Source: Iamia sp038233335
Lineage (GTDB): Bacteria; Actinomycetota; Acidimicrobiia; Acidimicrobiales; Iamiaceae
Assembly (NCBI GenBank): GCA_038233335.1
Contig: JBBSME010000038.1
Location: forward strand, 1-24,268
Length of the DNA stretch: 24,268 nt
Reading direction: 5' to 3'
Shown: piece after piece, positions 1-7,506 of the stretch
How the letters are laid out: the number at the start of each line of letters is the position of its first letter
How positions within the stretch are numbered: the stretch's first letter is position 1
The notes under the pieces: model-generated
Told to the model about the DNA's origin: nothing
The model's database searches: none
The model's input: the letters and a program-made list of their open reading frames with translations, nothing else
Position numbers and translations under genes: made by a program

Positions 1-281
1 CCCACTCCATCGACGAGGCCTTCCTCGAGCTGTCCCATCCGTCGGTCCACAAGGGCGTGGCGGTCGAGCGGCTACTGGCCAACAGCGGCATCGAGCCCGG
101 TGAGGTGGTGGCCTTTGGCGACATGCCCAACGACATCGAACTGATCCGCTGGGCCGGCCTCGGCGTGGCCGTCGCCAACGCCCACCCCCTGTTGAAAGAA
201 GCCGCCGACGAGGTCACGGCCAGCAACGACGACGACGGCGTCGCCCTGGTGATCGAACGCATCCTCACCGATCGCCGTTGA
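1..281 (+). CDS. HAD-superfamily (Cof-type, IIB) phosphatase, C-terminal part, 5' end outside window
   Basis: The frame is open from base 3 and gives the last 92 residues of a Cof-type HAD hydrolase, a cytoplasmic phosphatase family acting on sugar phosphates and related small molecules. Visible marks are the K-G-V-A-V-E-R-L block (the conserved Lys and Gly before the final helix) and motif IV GDMPND, whose acidic residues bind Mg2+. These are followed by the family's usual G-V-A-V-A-N-A hydrophobic strand and a D-G-V-A-L-V-I-E terminal helix. The nucleophile Asp motif and the cap domain must lie upstream. Substrate cannot be told from this fragment. It ends 18 bases before the degenerate toxin-antitoxin remnant. 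Confidence 0.85.
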   Translation, partial: HSIDEAFLELSHPSVHKGVAVERLLANSGIEPGEVVAFGDMPNDIELIRWAGLGVAVANAHPLLKEAADEVTASNDDDGVALVIERILTDRR

Positions 282-299
282 GCGACCGTTGGCCACCAA

Positions 300-511
300 T
301 TGTCTCACGCTCGTGATACATTGTGGAGGGTCTCTGAGCGGGCGAAGAGATCACCATCACCCGCAACGGTCGACCGGTTGCCCAGTTGCGAGCGCTCCGA
401 AAGCCGCAAATCGATGCCGAGGCCCTCGTCGAGCGGTGGTCGAAGCTGCCCCCCATCGACCCTGCCGCACTGCGCGCCGATCTCGACGCCGTCATCGATC
501 CATCCTTGTGA
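300..511 (+). pseudogene. Degenerate Phd/YefM-type antitoxin
   Basis: Two frames together give a Phd-family antitoxin. The start at 300 reads M-S-H-A-R-D-T-L-W-R-V-S-E-R. From about 338 another frame continues with AGEEITITRNGRPVAQLRAL, the classic core of Phd antitoxins fused to PIN toxins, and runs to a TGA at 509-511. The second frame has a stop at 335-337, so neither frame alone encodes the protein. Compared with intact relatives, a few residues around the V-R-E-L segment and the E-R-V-R-A turn are missing. The frame ends in the GTGA overlap expected of a two-gene toxin-antitoxin operon. In an intact system this protein would bind its own promoter and neutralise the toxin. A very short functional form cannot be excluded but is unlikely. 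Confidence 0.75.
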
Positions 512-784
512 GCGAACCTGACGAGGAGCCCGACGGAATCCTCGACACCAACGCGGTCATCCTCGCCAGGCGGACTTCCCTTCGATGCGGCGGCGGCGAG
601 GGTCTTCGGACGAGTGTCCGTTGACCTACGGGCAGCCGGACGAAAACCCGACGCTCGCGCCTACGACGCGCTCATCGCCGCCATCGCCATCAGCAATGAC
701 CTCCCCCTGCACACCGTCAACCCCGACGACTTCGAGCACATCACCCGTCTTCGCCTGGTCCCCGTCACACACCCCGACGCGTAA
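508..784 (+). pseudogene. Degenerate VapC-type PIN-domain toxin with internal deletion
   Basis: A GTG at 508 overlaps the antitoxin stop and starts a frame reading GILDTNAVILARR, the first PIN strand with its metal-binding Asp. From about 572 the PIN C-terminus appears in another frame: LPFDAAAARVFGRVSVDLR, then AYDALIAAIAISNDLPLHTV, then N-P-D-D-F, ending at TAA 782-784. VapC ribonucleases are about 130 residues. Here roughly 60-70 middle residues, including the conserved Glu, are missing, and the two ends are out of frame. The protein would have been an Mg2+-dependent RNase. It cannot be active as read. Confidence 0.8.
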
Positions 785-823
785 GGGCTCAAGGGCCCCG
801 TGGGCCGGCGGTCCATGCGCCGG

Positions 824-829
824 TAGGGT
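824..829 (+). promoter_or_regulatory. -10 box of a leaderless ychF promoter
   Basis: TAGGGT ends 8 bases before the GTG start of ychF, and there is no Shine-Dalgarno-like purine run in between, so the transcript probably begins at or next to the start codon. No convincing -35 is visible. Confidence 0.5.
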
Positions 830-837
830 CGGCGCTC

Positions 838-1917
838 GTGGAACGGTTCGGCTTCGTGGGCTTGCCCAACTCGGGCAAGTCGTCGCTCTACAACGCCCTG
901 GCCGGCGGCGGTGCGCTGGCCGCGCCCTACGCCTTCGCCACCACCGATCCCAACGTGGGCGTGGCCAAGGTGCCCGACGCCCGGCTGGATCGGCTGGCCG
1001 AGATGTCGGCCAGCAAGAAGGTGGTCCCGGCCAGCGTGCAGTTCGTCGACATCGGCGGACTGGTCGAGGGGGCCAGCACCGGCGAGGGCTTGGGCAACCG
1101 GTTCCTGGCCCACATCCGCGAGGTCGACGCCATCGTCTACCTGCTGCGGGCCTTCGTCGACACCGACGTGCCCGGCCCGGATGACCCGCTGGAGTGCCTG
1201 CGGGTGCTGGAGATCGAGCTGGCCCTGGCCGATCTGGAGACCCTCGACGCCCAGATCACCAAGAAGCGCAAGGCGGCCCGGGTCGACAAGAGCCTCCAGG
1301 CCGAGGTGGCCGCCCTCGACGAGGCCCACGCCCTGCTGGCCGAGGGCACCCCGCTGTACCGGGCCGACCTCTCCGCCGACACCCGGGCGGTGCTCGGGTC
1401 CTGGTTCCTGCTCACCGCCAAGCCGGTGATCGCCCTGGTCAACGTGAGCGAGGACGACGTCGAGCGCATCGACGAGATCACCGCACCCGTCGCCGCCGAG
1501 CTGGGCGGACGGGCCGAGGTCATCGGCATGTGCGTCCAGCTCGAGGCCGAGGCGGCCCAGTTCACCGGCGTCGAGCGCATCGAGATGCTCGAGGCCCTGG
1601 GCCTGGGCGACGGTGCCCTGGAGAAGTTCATCCACTCGGCCTACGAGATCCTGGGTCTGCGCACCTTCCTCACCACCGGGGAGAAGGAGAGCCGGGCCTG
1701 GACCTTCCGCACCGGCTCCACCGCGCCCCAGGCCGCGGGACGCATCCACACCGACTTCCAGCGGGGCTTCATCAAGGCCGAGGTGATCCGCTGGGAGGAG
1801 CTGCTGGAGATCGGCTCCTGGGCCAAGGCCCGGGAGGTCGGCAAGATGCGCATGGAGGGCAAGGAGTACGTCGTCCAGGACGGCGACGTGATGGAGTTCC
1901 GATTCAACGTCACCTGA
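838..1917 (+). CDS. ychF: Redox-regulated ATPase YchF (Obg/OLA1 family)
   Basis: This 359-residue protein is full length for YchF, a cytosolic P-loop ATPase of the Obg class that associates with ribosomes and stress responses. The P-loop is GLPNSGKSS (residues 8-16). The switch II region begins D-I-G-G at 71 and continues into G-E-G-L-G-N. The G4 position reads N-V-S-E (from 202) in place of NKxD, the change that makes YchF prefer ATP over GTP. A coiled helical insert rich in Ala, Glu and Lys follows (about 125-170). From about 274 the TGS domain runs to the C-terminus (L-R-T-F-L-T-T-G, then R-I-H-T-D-F-Q-R-G-F, ending D-V-M-E-F-R-F-N-V). The GTG at 838 was chosen because family homology begins there. 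Confidence 0.97.
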   Translation: MERFGFVGLPNSGKSSLYNALAGGGALAAPYAFATTDPNVGVAKVPDARLDRLAEMSASKKVVPASVQFVDIGGLVEGASTGEGLGNRFLAHIREVDAIVYLLRAFVDTDVPGPDDPLECLRVLEIELALADLETLDAQITKKRKAARVDKSLQAEVAALDEAHALLAEGTPLYRADLSADTRAVLGSWFLLTAKPVIALVNVSEDDVERIDEITAPVAAELGGRAEVIGMCVQLEAEAAQFTGVERIEMLEALGLGDGALEKFIHSAYEILGLRTFLTTGEKESRAWTFRTGSTAPQAAGRIHTDFQRGFIKAEVIRWEELLEIGSWAKAREVGKMRMEGKEYVVQDGDVMEFRFNVT

Positions 1918-1945
1918 TCCGGTCGAAGGGTGGGGCCGGGGCGGG

Positions 1946-1951
1946 CAGACT
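1946..1951 (+). promoter_or_regulatory. Possible -10 box of a leaderless DUF192 gene promoter
   Basis: CAGACT ends 6 bases before the GTG at 1958, in the same geometry as the other leaderless starts in the window. The match to TANNNT is imperfect, so this is tentative. Confidence 0.35.
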
Positions 1952-1957
1952 GACGGC

Positions 1958-2296
1958 GTGGAACCCGTGCTGGTCGTCGACGGTCGGGACGCGGCCCCGC
2001 TGGAGGTGGCTGCCACCCGTCGAGCCCAGGGCCGGGGACTCCTGGGTCGCGATGGTATCGACGGGGCCCTGTGGCTGCCCGGGGTGCGCTCGGTGCACTC
2101 CGTGGGCATGCGCTTCCCGATCGACGTGGCCTGGGTCGATGGCTCCGGGCGCGTGCGTCGGGTGCGGACCATGGTGGCGGGACGGGCGTCGGCCTGGGTG
2201 CCCCGTGCGGCTGGGGTGCTGGAGGCCGAGGCCGGCTCCTTCGCCCGCTGGCACCTGGCCCCTGGTGCCGTGGTCACCCTGTCCGATGAGGCGTGA
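1958..2296 (+). CDS. DUF192 domain protein
   Basis: This 112-residue protein covers one complete DUF192 domain. Recognisable blocks are RAQGRGLLGRDGIDGALWL near the N-terminus, then S-V-H-S-V-G-M-R-F-P-I-D-V-A, then V-L-E-A-E-A-G-S-F-A-R-W near the end. The last two are the family's signature. Some relatives carry a signal peptide and are exported. Here there is none, so the product is probably cytoplasmic. The family's biochemical role is not established. It lies 40 bases after ychF on the same strand and probably has its own start at 1958. It is the last forward gene before a convergent reverse gene. Confidence 0.88.
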   Translation: MEPVLVVDGRDAAPLEVAATRRAQGRGLLGRDGIDGALWLPGVRSVHSVGMRFPIDVAWVDGSGRVRRVRTMVAGRASAWVPRAAGVLEAEAGSFARWHLAPGAVVTLSDEA

Positions 2297-2382
2297 GGTC
2301 ACGCTGCTCCCTGTCGCCGTGGGTCAGAGCCACCGGGAGCTGATGCCGGCGGTCCGACCGGTGCCGTCCGCAGCCAGATCGC

Positions 2383-2428
2383 TTCTGTCGCGGTCAGGCC
2401 GCAGAAGTGCGGTCCCACCGCGACAGAA
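2383..2428. repeat. Nested inverted repeat between convergent genes (terminator or REP-like palindrome)
   Basis: A perfect 12-base arm pair (TTCTGTCGCGGT at 2383-2394 and its complement at 2417-2428) encloses an inner hairpin at 2397-2414. The inner stem CCGCA/TGCGG closes on a GAAG tetraloop, extended by one G-C and one G-T pair. The element sits between the end of the DUF192 gene and the end of the reverse-strand DUF5655 gene, where a bidirectional terminator would be expected, but no T-run follows either arm. It could equally be a dispersed extragenic palindrome. The rest of 2297-2516 shows nothing else. Confidence 0.6.
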
Positions 2429-2516
2429 CCGCGAGGGCCGGGGTTCGAGCGGCCGTCTCGGGCGACTGGGATCGAGCGCCCATCGAGGGTAGGGGGCTCG
2501 GCGGCCGCCCGTCCGG

Positions 2517-2938
2517 TCAGCGGACCGGTGAGGTGTCGTAGGACTCGGTGAGGAGGTGCTTCACGTCGTCATCCACCGCCTCGGGCGTGGCCAGCACGAT
2601 GAAGATGGCGTGGCGGCGGAAGGTGCCCGACGGCGTGATGCGCCGGGAGACGCGGTCGGACTCGACGTCGTGATCGAGGAGCACCGACAGCCGCAGTCGC
2701 CCCGGTGGGGACGCAGCTCGGCGAAGGTGCTCTCCCGCTTGATGAGGATGCCGACCTGGGCCGCCTCGGCGTCGACCTCGCCCAGGGTGGCCAGGTGGTC
2801 CAGCACCGCGTTGCAGACCTCGCGCTGCACCGGCGGCCGGTCGGCGAACCAGTCGTCGAGCGACTGCACCGGCACGCACATGTGCGACTGCCGGGTCCGG
2901 GCGAAGGTGCGGTCGCAGGCCGGGCAGGTCCAGCTCAT
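2517..2938 (-). pseudogene. DUF5655 domain protein with N-terminal zinc-finger-like motif, frameshifted
   Basis: From the ATG at 2938 the frame gives W-T-C-P-A-C-D-R-T-F, then R-Q-S-H-M-C (a Cys2-His-Cys zinc-ribbon-like motif). Next come S-L-D-D-W-F and K-R-E-S-T-F-A-E-L-R-P-H-R-G. The family's continuation, RLRLSVLLDHDVESDRVSRR, then H-A-I-F-I-V-L, ending L-T-E-S-Y-D-T-S-P-V-R, is in the next frame and stops at 2517. Adding one base in the four-C run at 2700-2703 restores a single 140-residue protein. DUF5655 is of unknown function. Both halves are well conserved, so this is either a recent single-base loss or a sequence error. The C-terminal half alone has no good start. Confidence 0.75.
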
Positions 2939-3065
2939 CGGACGGTTGTCGTTCGCGCGCGTTCGGGTGGGAGTCGGGTCACGGGCTCAGGTTCGGCAGG
3001 TCCCGCCTCCGCGTCAAGCGCGCCGCGCCGCCGTGACCGTGCGGTGCTGTTGGCGCGGGCGCGGC

Positions 3066-3071
3066 CACACT
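3066..3071 (+). promoter_or_regulatory. Possible -10 box of a leaderless rsmI promoter
   Basis: CACACT ends 6 bases before the GTG at 3078. It is a weak match to TANNNT but sits at the same spacing as the stronger examples, and no ribosome-binding site is present. Confidence 0.35.
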
Positions 3072-3077
3072 GGGGCG

Positions 3078-3950
3078 GTGCCAGAGCCTTCGTCCGTTGC
3101 CCCCGGAGCCCTCGTCGTGGTGGCCACGCCGATCGGCAACCTGGGCGACCTGGCCCCTCGCGCCGTGGAGGAGCTGGCCGGTGCCGACCTCATCTGCTGC
3201 GAGGACACCCGCCGCACCGGGCGACTTCTGAGCCACGCCGGCATCGAGCGGCCCCCGCTGAAGCGCCTCGACGCCCACACCGAGGCCGATGCCGCCGCTG
3301 ACGTGGTGGCCCGCATCGCCGCCGGTGCCCGGGTCGCCCTGGTCACCGACGCCGGCACCCCGGGGGTGTCGGACCCCGGGGCTCGCCTGGTCGAGGCGGT
3401 GGTCGACGCGGGGCTGGCCGTCACGACCGTGCCCGGGCCGGTCGCCGCGGTGGCCGCGCTGGTGCTGTCGGGCTTCGACACCGCCCGCTTCGCCGTCGAC
3501 GGCTTCCTGCCCCGCAAGGGCGCCGAGCGCAGCGCCCGCCTGGCCGAGCTGGCCGCCGAGCACCGCACCGTCGTGCTCTACGAGGCGGCCGGGAGGGTGG
3601 CCCGCACCCTCGCCGACCTGGCCCAGGCCTGCGGTCCGGAGCGACGGGTGGCGGTGGCGCGTGAGCTGACCAAGCTCCACGAGGAGGTGTGGCGGGGCCC
3701 GCTGGGGGAGGCCGTCGACCGGGTGGGCGACGCAGACCTGAGGGGCGAGGTCGTGCTCGTGTTGGAGGGCGCGCCGCCGGAGGGTGACGGGGGTGACGAC
3801 GCCGATGTGCGGGCCGCGCTGCGGGCGGCCCAGGACCGGGGTCTCGGGCCGGGCCGGGCCGCGGCCGAGGTGGCCGCCGCCCTGGGTCGGCCCCGTCGCG
3901 AGGTCTACGCCCTGGGCCTCGAGGACGACGGGCGGGAGCGCCAGCAGTGA
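3078..3950 (+). CDS. rsmI: 16S rRNA (cytidine1402-2'-O)-methyltransferase RsmI
   Basis: RsmI uses SAM to 2'-O-methylate C1402 in the ribosomal P site. The protein is 290 residues, the usual length, with the SAM-binding tetrapyrrole-methylase fold. Visible motifs are ATPIGNLGD (16-24), E-D-T-R (42-45), V-T-D-A-G-T-P-G-V-S-D-P-G (89-101), the V-P-G-P turn soon after, and the F-L-P-R-K-G segment. A C-terminal Ala-rich extension ends in the R-R-E-V-Y block. The frame stays open far upstream, but homology begins a few residues before A-T-P-I-G-N, so the GTG at 3078 is preferred. The stop overlaps the next gene's start (GTGA). It is the first gene of a translation-related run. Confidence 0.95.
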   Translation: MPEPSSVAPGALVVVATPIGNLGDLAPRAVEELAGADLICCEDTRRTGRLLSHAGIERPPLKRLDAHTEADAAADVVARIAAGARVALVTDAGTPGVSDPGARLVEAVVDAGLAVTTVPGPVAAVAALVLSGFDTARFAVDGFLPRKGAERSARLAELAAEHRTVVLYEAAGRVARTLADLAQACGPERRVAVARELTKLHEEVWRGPLGEAVDRVGDADLRGEVVLVLEGAPPEGDGGDDADVRAALRAAQDRGLGPGRAAAEVAAALGRPRREVYALGLEDDGRERQQ

Positions 3951-4651
3951 TCCGCGACCCGCTGGAGGAGGTGCTCGAGGTGGCCGAGCGCACCCCGGAC
4001 GAGGCCACCGCGGCCGATCTGGACCCGGGTGACGTCGCGACGCTCGCGCTGGCCCGTCGCCGCTTCGGCGTCGCCCTGCCCCCGCCCTTCGCGCCACGGC
4101 CTGCAGAGCCGGCCCGGCTCCCGATCCGGTCCGGCGGGCCGACCGACGGTGCCGCCATCGCCGCGGTCCAGCGCCGGGCCTGGCGGGCCAGCTACCGCGG
4201 CGTGGTGTCCGACGCCTTCCTCGACGACCTCGACCTCGACTACCTGGGAGGTCTCTGGGGCGGTCGCGCCGCCGTCGCCCCCTCAGCCCGCCACCGGCTG
4301 TTGGTCGCCGGCCGCCCGGGCGAGGTCCATGGCGTCGTCGACACCGGACCGACCCGGGATGAGGACGGCCGTGGGCAGGCGGAGCTCGGTGAGATCCGCA
4401 ACCTGCACGTCGATCCGAGCGTCGCGGGCGCCGGTCTGGGGTCCACCCTGCTCGCGGCGGCCGAGGCCGCGCTGGCGGCCTCCGGGTTCACCGGCGCCAC
4501 GCTCTGGGTCATCGAAGGGAACGCCCGGGCCCGCCGGTTCTACGGACGCTGGGGCTGGGCTGCCGATGGCGCCACCAAGACGACGAAGGCCGGGACCGAG
4601 GACCTATCGGTGGTGCGGTACCGCCTGACCAGGGCTCTCGGGGCGGCCTGA
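3947..4651 (+). CDS. GNAT-family N-acetyltransferase
   Basis: This 234-residue protein has a GNAT acetyltransferase domain over about residues 62-230. The acetyl-CoA loop appears as I-R-N-L-H-V-D-P followed by G-A-G-L-G-S (around 147-165, motif A, Q/R-x-x-G-x-G/A). Motif B is N-A-R-A-R-R-F-Y-G-R-W-G-W. The first 60 or so residues are an acidic, Pro/Ala-rich extension outside the domain. The GTG at 3947 overlaps the rsmI stop by four bases, so the two are probably translationally coupled. The acceptor is unknown. Its position between rsmI and metG hints at a ribosome or tRNA-related target, but that is only inference. Confidence 0.88.
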   Translation: MIRDPLEEVLEVAERTPDEATAADLDPGDVATLALARRRFGVALPPPFAPRPAEPARLPIRSGGPTDGAAIAAVQRRAWRASYRGVVSDAFLDDLDLDYLGGLWGGRAAVAPSARHRLLVAGRPGEVHGVVDTGPTRDEDGRGQAELGEIRNLHVDPSVAGAGLGSTLLAAAEAALAASGFTGATLWVIEGNARARRFYGRWGWAADGATKTTKAGTEDLSVVRYRLTRALGAA

Positions 4652-4671
4652 GGATCGATGGCGCCGAGGCG

Positions 4672-4677
4672 TAGCCT
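4672..4677 (+). promoter_or_regulatory. -10 box of a leaderless promoter
   Basis: TAGCCT ends 6 bases before the GTG at 4684 with no Shine-Dalgarno between. It would give the acidic orphan protein, and possibly metG, an internal promoter within the rsmI-rsmA run. Confidence 0.5.
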
Positions 4678-4683
4678 GGTCCC

Positions 4684-5058
4684 GTGGACTGGTGGGACGA
4701 GGACGACGGCGTCGCCGACCCCGACGCCGCCGATGGCGATCCGGACCTCGCCTTCGAGGACCTCTACGACGGTGCCGAGCTGGCGGCGATCGAGGCTGGC
4801 CCCCGTCCCCGCCCGGACCTCCCGCCCGACCGGATGTCCCAGTGGCGGCGCCACTCGGCCCTGGGTGCGGTCATCACCGGCCTGGCCCTCGGGTACCAGG
4901 AGGTGTTCGACCCGGAGGAAGAACGGTCGATCGTGATCGAGGTCGATGAGGAGGGCGAGCCCCGCGACCTGCCCGTGGAGCTGTTCCTCGACCCGGACTC
5001 GCCGTCGGGCAGCCTCTGCATCGTCCACCGAGGCGACCAGCCCCCACCCGTCGTCTGA
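4684..5058 (+). CDS. Small acidic hypothetical protein
   Basis: This 124-residue protein belongs to no family I can name. The first 40 residues are strongly acidic (W-W-D-E-D-D-G, then repeated D and E). A central stretch, S-Q-W-R-R-H-S-A-L-G, leads into A-V-I-T-G-L-A-L-G-Y-Q, which is hydrophobic but short. The tail is again acidic (P-E-E-E-R-S, V-D-E-E-G-E-P) with a mixed strand D-L-P-V-E-L-F-L-D. There is no signal peptide or convincing membrane helix. Codon use matches the neighbours, and a -10 box stands at the leaderless spacing, so the gene is probably real. It lies 73 bases upstream of metG in the same direction. No function is assigned. Confidence 0.7.
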   Translation: MDWWDEDDGVADPDAADGDPDLAFEDLYDGAELAAIEAGPRPRPDLPPDRMSQWRRHSALGAVITGLALGYQEVFDPEEERSIVIEVDEEGEPRDLPVELFLDPDSPSGSLCIVHRGDQPPPVV

Positions 5059-5119
5059 GCGCCCTCCGGCCATCGTGACCGGAGCCGGAACGGCCGAGAG
5101 GCGACCGAGGGCGCGTCGC

Positions 5120-5125
5120 TAGGGT
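5120..5125 (+). promoter_or_regulatory. -10 box of a leaderless metG promoter
   Basis: TAGGGT ends 6 bases before the GTG at 5132, placing the likely transcription start on the start codon. No ribosome-binding site lies between. Confidence 0.55.
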
Positions 5126-5131
5126 GACCAC

Positions 5132-6691
5132 GTGTCCGGCCGGTTCTTCGTGACGACCCCGATCTACTACGTCAACGACGCGCCCCACCTCGGCCACGCC
5201 TACACCACCATCACCGCCGACGCCCTGGCCCGCTGGCACCGCCTGGTGGGTGACGACGTCTGGTTCATCACCGGGACCGACGAGCACGGCCTCAAGATCC
5301 AGCGGGCGGCGGACGAGCGGGGCATCACCCCCATCGAGCAGGCCGACTGGGCCTCGGCCCGGTTCCAGGAGGCCTGGGCCCTGCTCGACATCTCCCACGA
5401 CGACTACGTCCGCACCTCCGAGCCCCGTCACTACGCCGCCACCCAGGCCTTCCTCCAGAAGGTCTACGACGCCGGCCACATCTACTCGGCCACCTACAGC
5501 GGCTGGTACTGCGTGAGCTGCGAGGCGTACTACACGCCCGACGAGCTGGTCGATGACCCCGGGGGCGGCGACGTCGGCCTGTGTCCGGTCCACCAGCGCC
5601 CGGTCGAGCACCTCACCGAGGAGAACTGGTTCTTCCGCCTCTCCGCCTTCGCCGACCGGTTGGAGGCATGGCTCACGGCCGATCCCTCGCCCGTCCGCCC
5701 CGAGGGGAAGCGCAACGAGGCCCTGGGCCTGGTGCGCAGCGGTCTGGAGGACATCTCCATCACCCGCCGCTCCCTCACCTGGGGGGTGCCCGTCCCGTGG
5801 GATCCGGAGCAGGTCTTCTACGTCTGGTTCGACGCCCTCATCAACTACGCCACCTCCGTCGGCTACGGGGCCGACCCGGAACGCTTCGCTGAGTGGTGGC
5901 CCCACGTCCACCACGTCATGGGCAAGGACATCATCCGCTTCCACTCGATCTACTGGCCGGCCATGCTGATGGCCGCGGGGGAGGCGCCGCCCCACCAGCT
6001 CGACGTCCACGGCTACCTGCTGGTGGGCGGGGCCAAGATGTCCAAGACGGCAGCCAACAAGATCGCCCCCGAGCAGCTGGTGGGCGGGGATCCGGCCGAG
6101 GGCTACCCGGCGCTCGGCGTCGACGGGTTCCGCCACCACTTCCTCCACGACCAGCGCTTCGGGCCCGATGGCGACCTGTCGCTGGAGGGCATGGTCCAGC
6201 GCTACAACACCGACCTGGCCAACAACCTGGGCAACCTCCTCGCCCGCGTGACGACGGTGGTGGCCAAGAAGTGCGACGGCATCGGCCCCGCACCTCGGCC
6301 CGACAGCCCGCTGGCGTCGGTGGCCGCCGAGGTGGTGGCGGCCACCACCGCAGCCTGGAGCGCCACCGTGCCCTCGGAGGCACTCGACGCCACCTGGCGC
6401 CTGGTGCGGGAGGCCAACTCGCTCCTGGAGGACGCCGAGCCGTGGAAGGCCGAGCCCGGCCCCGAGGTCGACGGCGTGCTGGGCGACGCCCTCGAGGTGT
6501 TGCGGATCGTGGCCGTGCTGGCCACCCCCGCCCTCACCCGCTCGCCGGCCGAGATCTGGCGCCGCATCGGGCTCGACGGCGACCCGGCCGCCTGTCGGGT
6601 GCCCGACGACGTGGTCTGGGGCGGCTACCCGGGCGGGCTCCCGGTCGAGAAGGGCAGCCCGCTCTTCCCCCGCCTCAAGCTCGAGTCCTGA
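5132..6691 (+). CDS. metG: Methionyl-tRNA synthetase
   Basis: This class I aminoacyl-tRNA synthetase charges tRNA-Met with methionine using ATP. At 519 residues it is the short actinobacterial form without the C-terminal tRNA-binding extension. The HIGH signature is HLGH (19-22). The KMSKS loop is K-M-S-K (302-305) followed by T. The connective domain carries a zinc knuckle made of C-V-S-C (127-130) and C-P-V-H (151-154). The ITGTDEHGLKIQ block near 48-59 and the N-L-G-N-L-L-A-R anticodon-domain helix are also typical. It is separated from tatD by only two bases, so metG, tatD and rsmA very probably share a transcript. Confidence 0.97.
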   Translation: MSGRFFVTTPIYYVNDAPHLGHAYTTITADALARWHRLVGDDVWFITGTDEHGLKIQRAADERGITPIEQADWASARFQEAWALLDISHDDYVRTSEPRHYAATQAFLQKVYDAGHIYSATYSGWYCVSCEAYYTPDELVDDPGGGDVGLCPVHQRPVEHLTEENWFFRLSAFADRLEAWLTADPSPVRPEGKRNEALGLVRSGLEDISITRRSLTWGVPVPWDPEQVFYVWFDALINYATSVGYGADPERFAEWWPHVHHVMGKDIIRFHSIYWPAMLMAAGEAPPHQLDVHGYLLVGGAKMSKTAANKIAPEQLVGGDPAEGYPALGVDGFRHHFLHDQRFGPDGDLSLEGMVQRYNTDLANNLGNLLARVTTVVAKKCDGIGPAPRPDSPLASVAAEVVAATTAAWSATVPSEALDATWRLVREANSLLEDAEPWKAEPGPEVDGVLGDALEVLRIVAVLATPALTRSPAEIWRRIGLDGDPAACRVPDDVVWGGYPGGLPVEKGSPLFPRLKLES

Positions 6692-6693
6692 CC

Positions 6694-7506
6694 GTGACGA
6701 ACGAACGGACGGCCACCCTGCGCTGGACCGACGACCACTGCCACCTCCACCACGGCCGGCCCAGCGTCGACCACGACGGGGCCCCGGCCGACGCGGTGGC
6801 CGAGGTGGTCGCCGAGGCTGCGGCGGCCGGCGTCGAGCGCATGGTCACCGTGGGCTGCGACGTGGCCGACTCGGTGGTCGCGGTGGACGTGGCCGCCGCT
6901 CACCCGGGCCGGGTCTGGGCCACTGCGGGCGTCCACCCCCACGAGGCCAGCCAGGGCATCGACGGCCTGGAGGCGCTCCTCGACCGACCCGAGGTGGTGG
7001 CGGTGGGGGAGTGCGGGCTCGACTTCCACTACGACCACTCGCCCCGCGATCGCCAGCGCGAGGTGTTCGCGGCCCAGATCGCCCTGGCCCACGCCCACGA
7101 CCTGCCCCTGGTGATCCACACCCGGGAGGCCTGGGCGGACACCTTCGCCATCCTCGACGCTGAGGGCACGCCCCGGCGCACGGTGTTCCACTGCTTCACC
7201 GGCGACGCGGCCGAGGCCCGTCGCGGCCTCGACCTGGGCGCCCACCTGTCCATCTCCGGGATCGTCACCTTCAAGAGCGCGGCCGACATCCGTCGGGCCG
7301 TCGAGCTCGCCCCGCTCGACCGGCTGATGGTCGAGACCGACAGCCCCTTCCTGGCGCCCGTGCCCCACCGAGGTCGACCCAACCTCCCCGGGTACCTGCC
7401 CCTGGTCGGGGGGGCGGTGGCCGAGGTCAAGGGCGTCGGCCTCGACGAGGTGGCCGACGCCACCTGGCGCACCGCCTCCGCCTTCTACGCCCTCGACCCG
7501 GTGTGA
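6694..7506 (+). CDS. tatD: TatD-family metal-dependent deoxyribonuclease
   Basis: TatD enzymes are TIM-barrel metallo-nucleases (3'-5' exonuclease activity on DNA and RNA in E. coli). This 270-residue protein has every expected ligand: the H-x-H pair (H15, H17) in D-D-H-C-H-L-H, G-V-H-P-H-E, E106 in G-E-C-G-L-D-F-H-Y-D, H142 in I-H-T-R-E, H166 in F-H-C-F-T-G, and D216 in E-T-D-S-P-F-L-A-P. The frame is open far upstream inside metG. The GTG at 6694, just after the metG stop, fits homology. The stop overlaps the rsmA start (GTGTGA). In actinobacteria metG, tatD and ksgA are commonly adjacent. Confidence 0.95.
   Translation: MTNERTATLRWTDDHCHLHHGRPSVDHDGAPADAVAEVVAEAAAAGVERMVTVGCDVADSVVAVDVAAAHPGRVWATAGVHPHEASQGIDGLEALLDRPEVVAVGECGLDFHYDHSPRDRQREVFAAQIALAHAHDLPLVIHTREAWADTFAILDAEGTPRRTVFHCFTGDAAEARRGLDLGAHLSISGIVTFKSAADIRRAVELAPLDRLMVETDSPFLAPVPHRGRPNLPGYLPLVGGAVAEVKGVGLDEVADATWRTASAFYALDPV

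Noticed and set aside
661..2277. A 538-codon reverse open frame opposite ychF and the DUF192 gene
   Set aside because: It is antisense to two clear genes, of low complexity (Gly, His, Asp, Leu rich), and matches no family. It is a by-product of high GC.
2556..3077. Upstream extension of the rsmI frame
   Set aside because: It lies opposite the DUF5655 gene, is composition-driven, and RsmI homology begins only after 3078.
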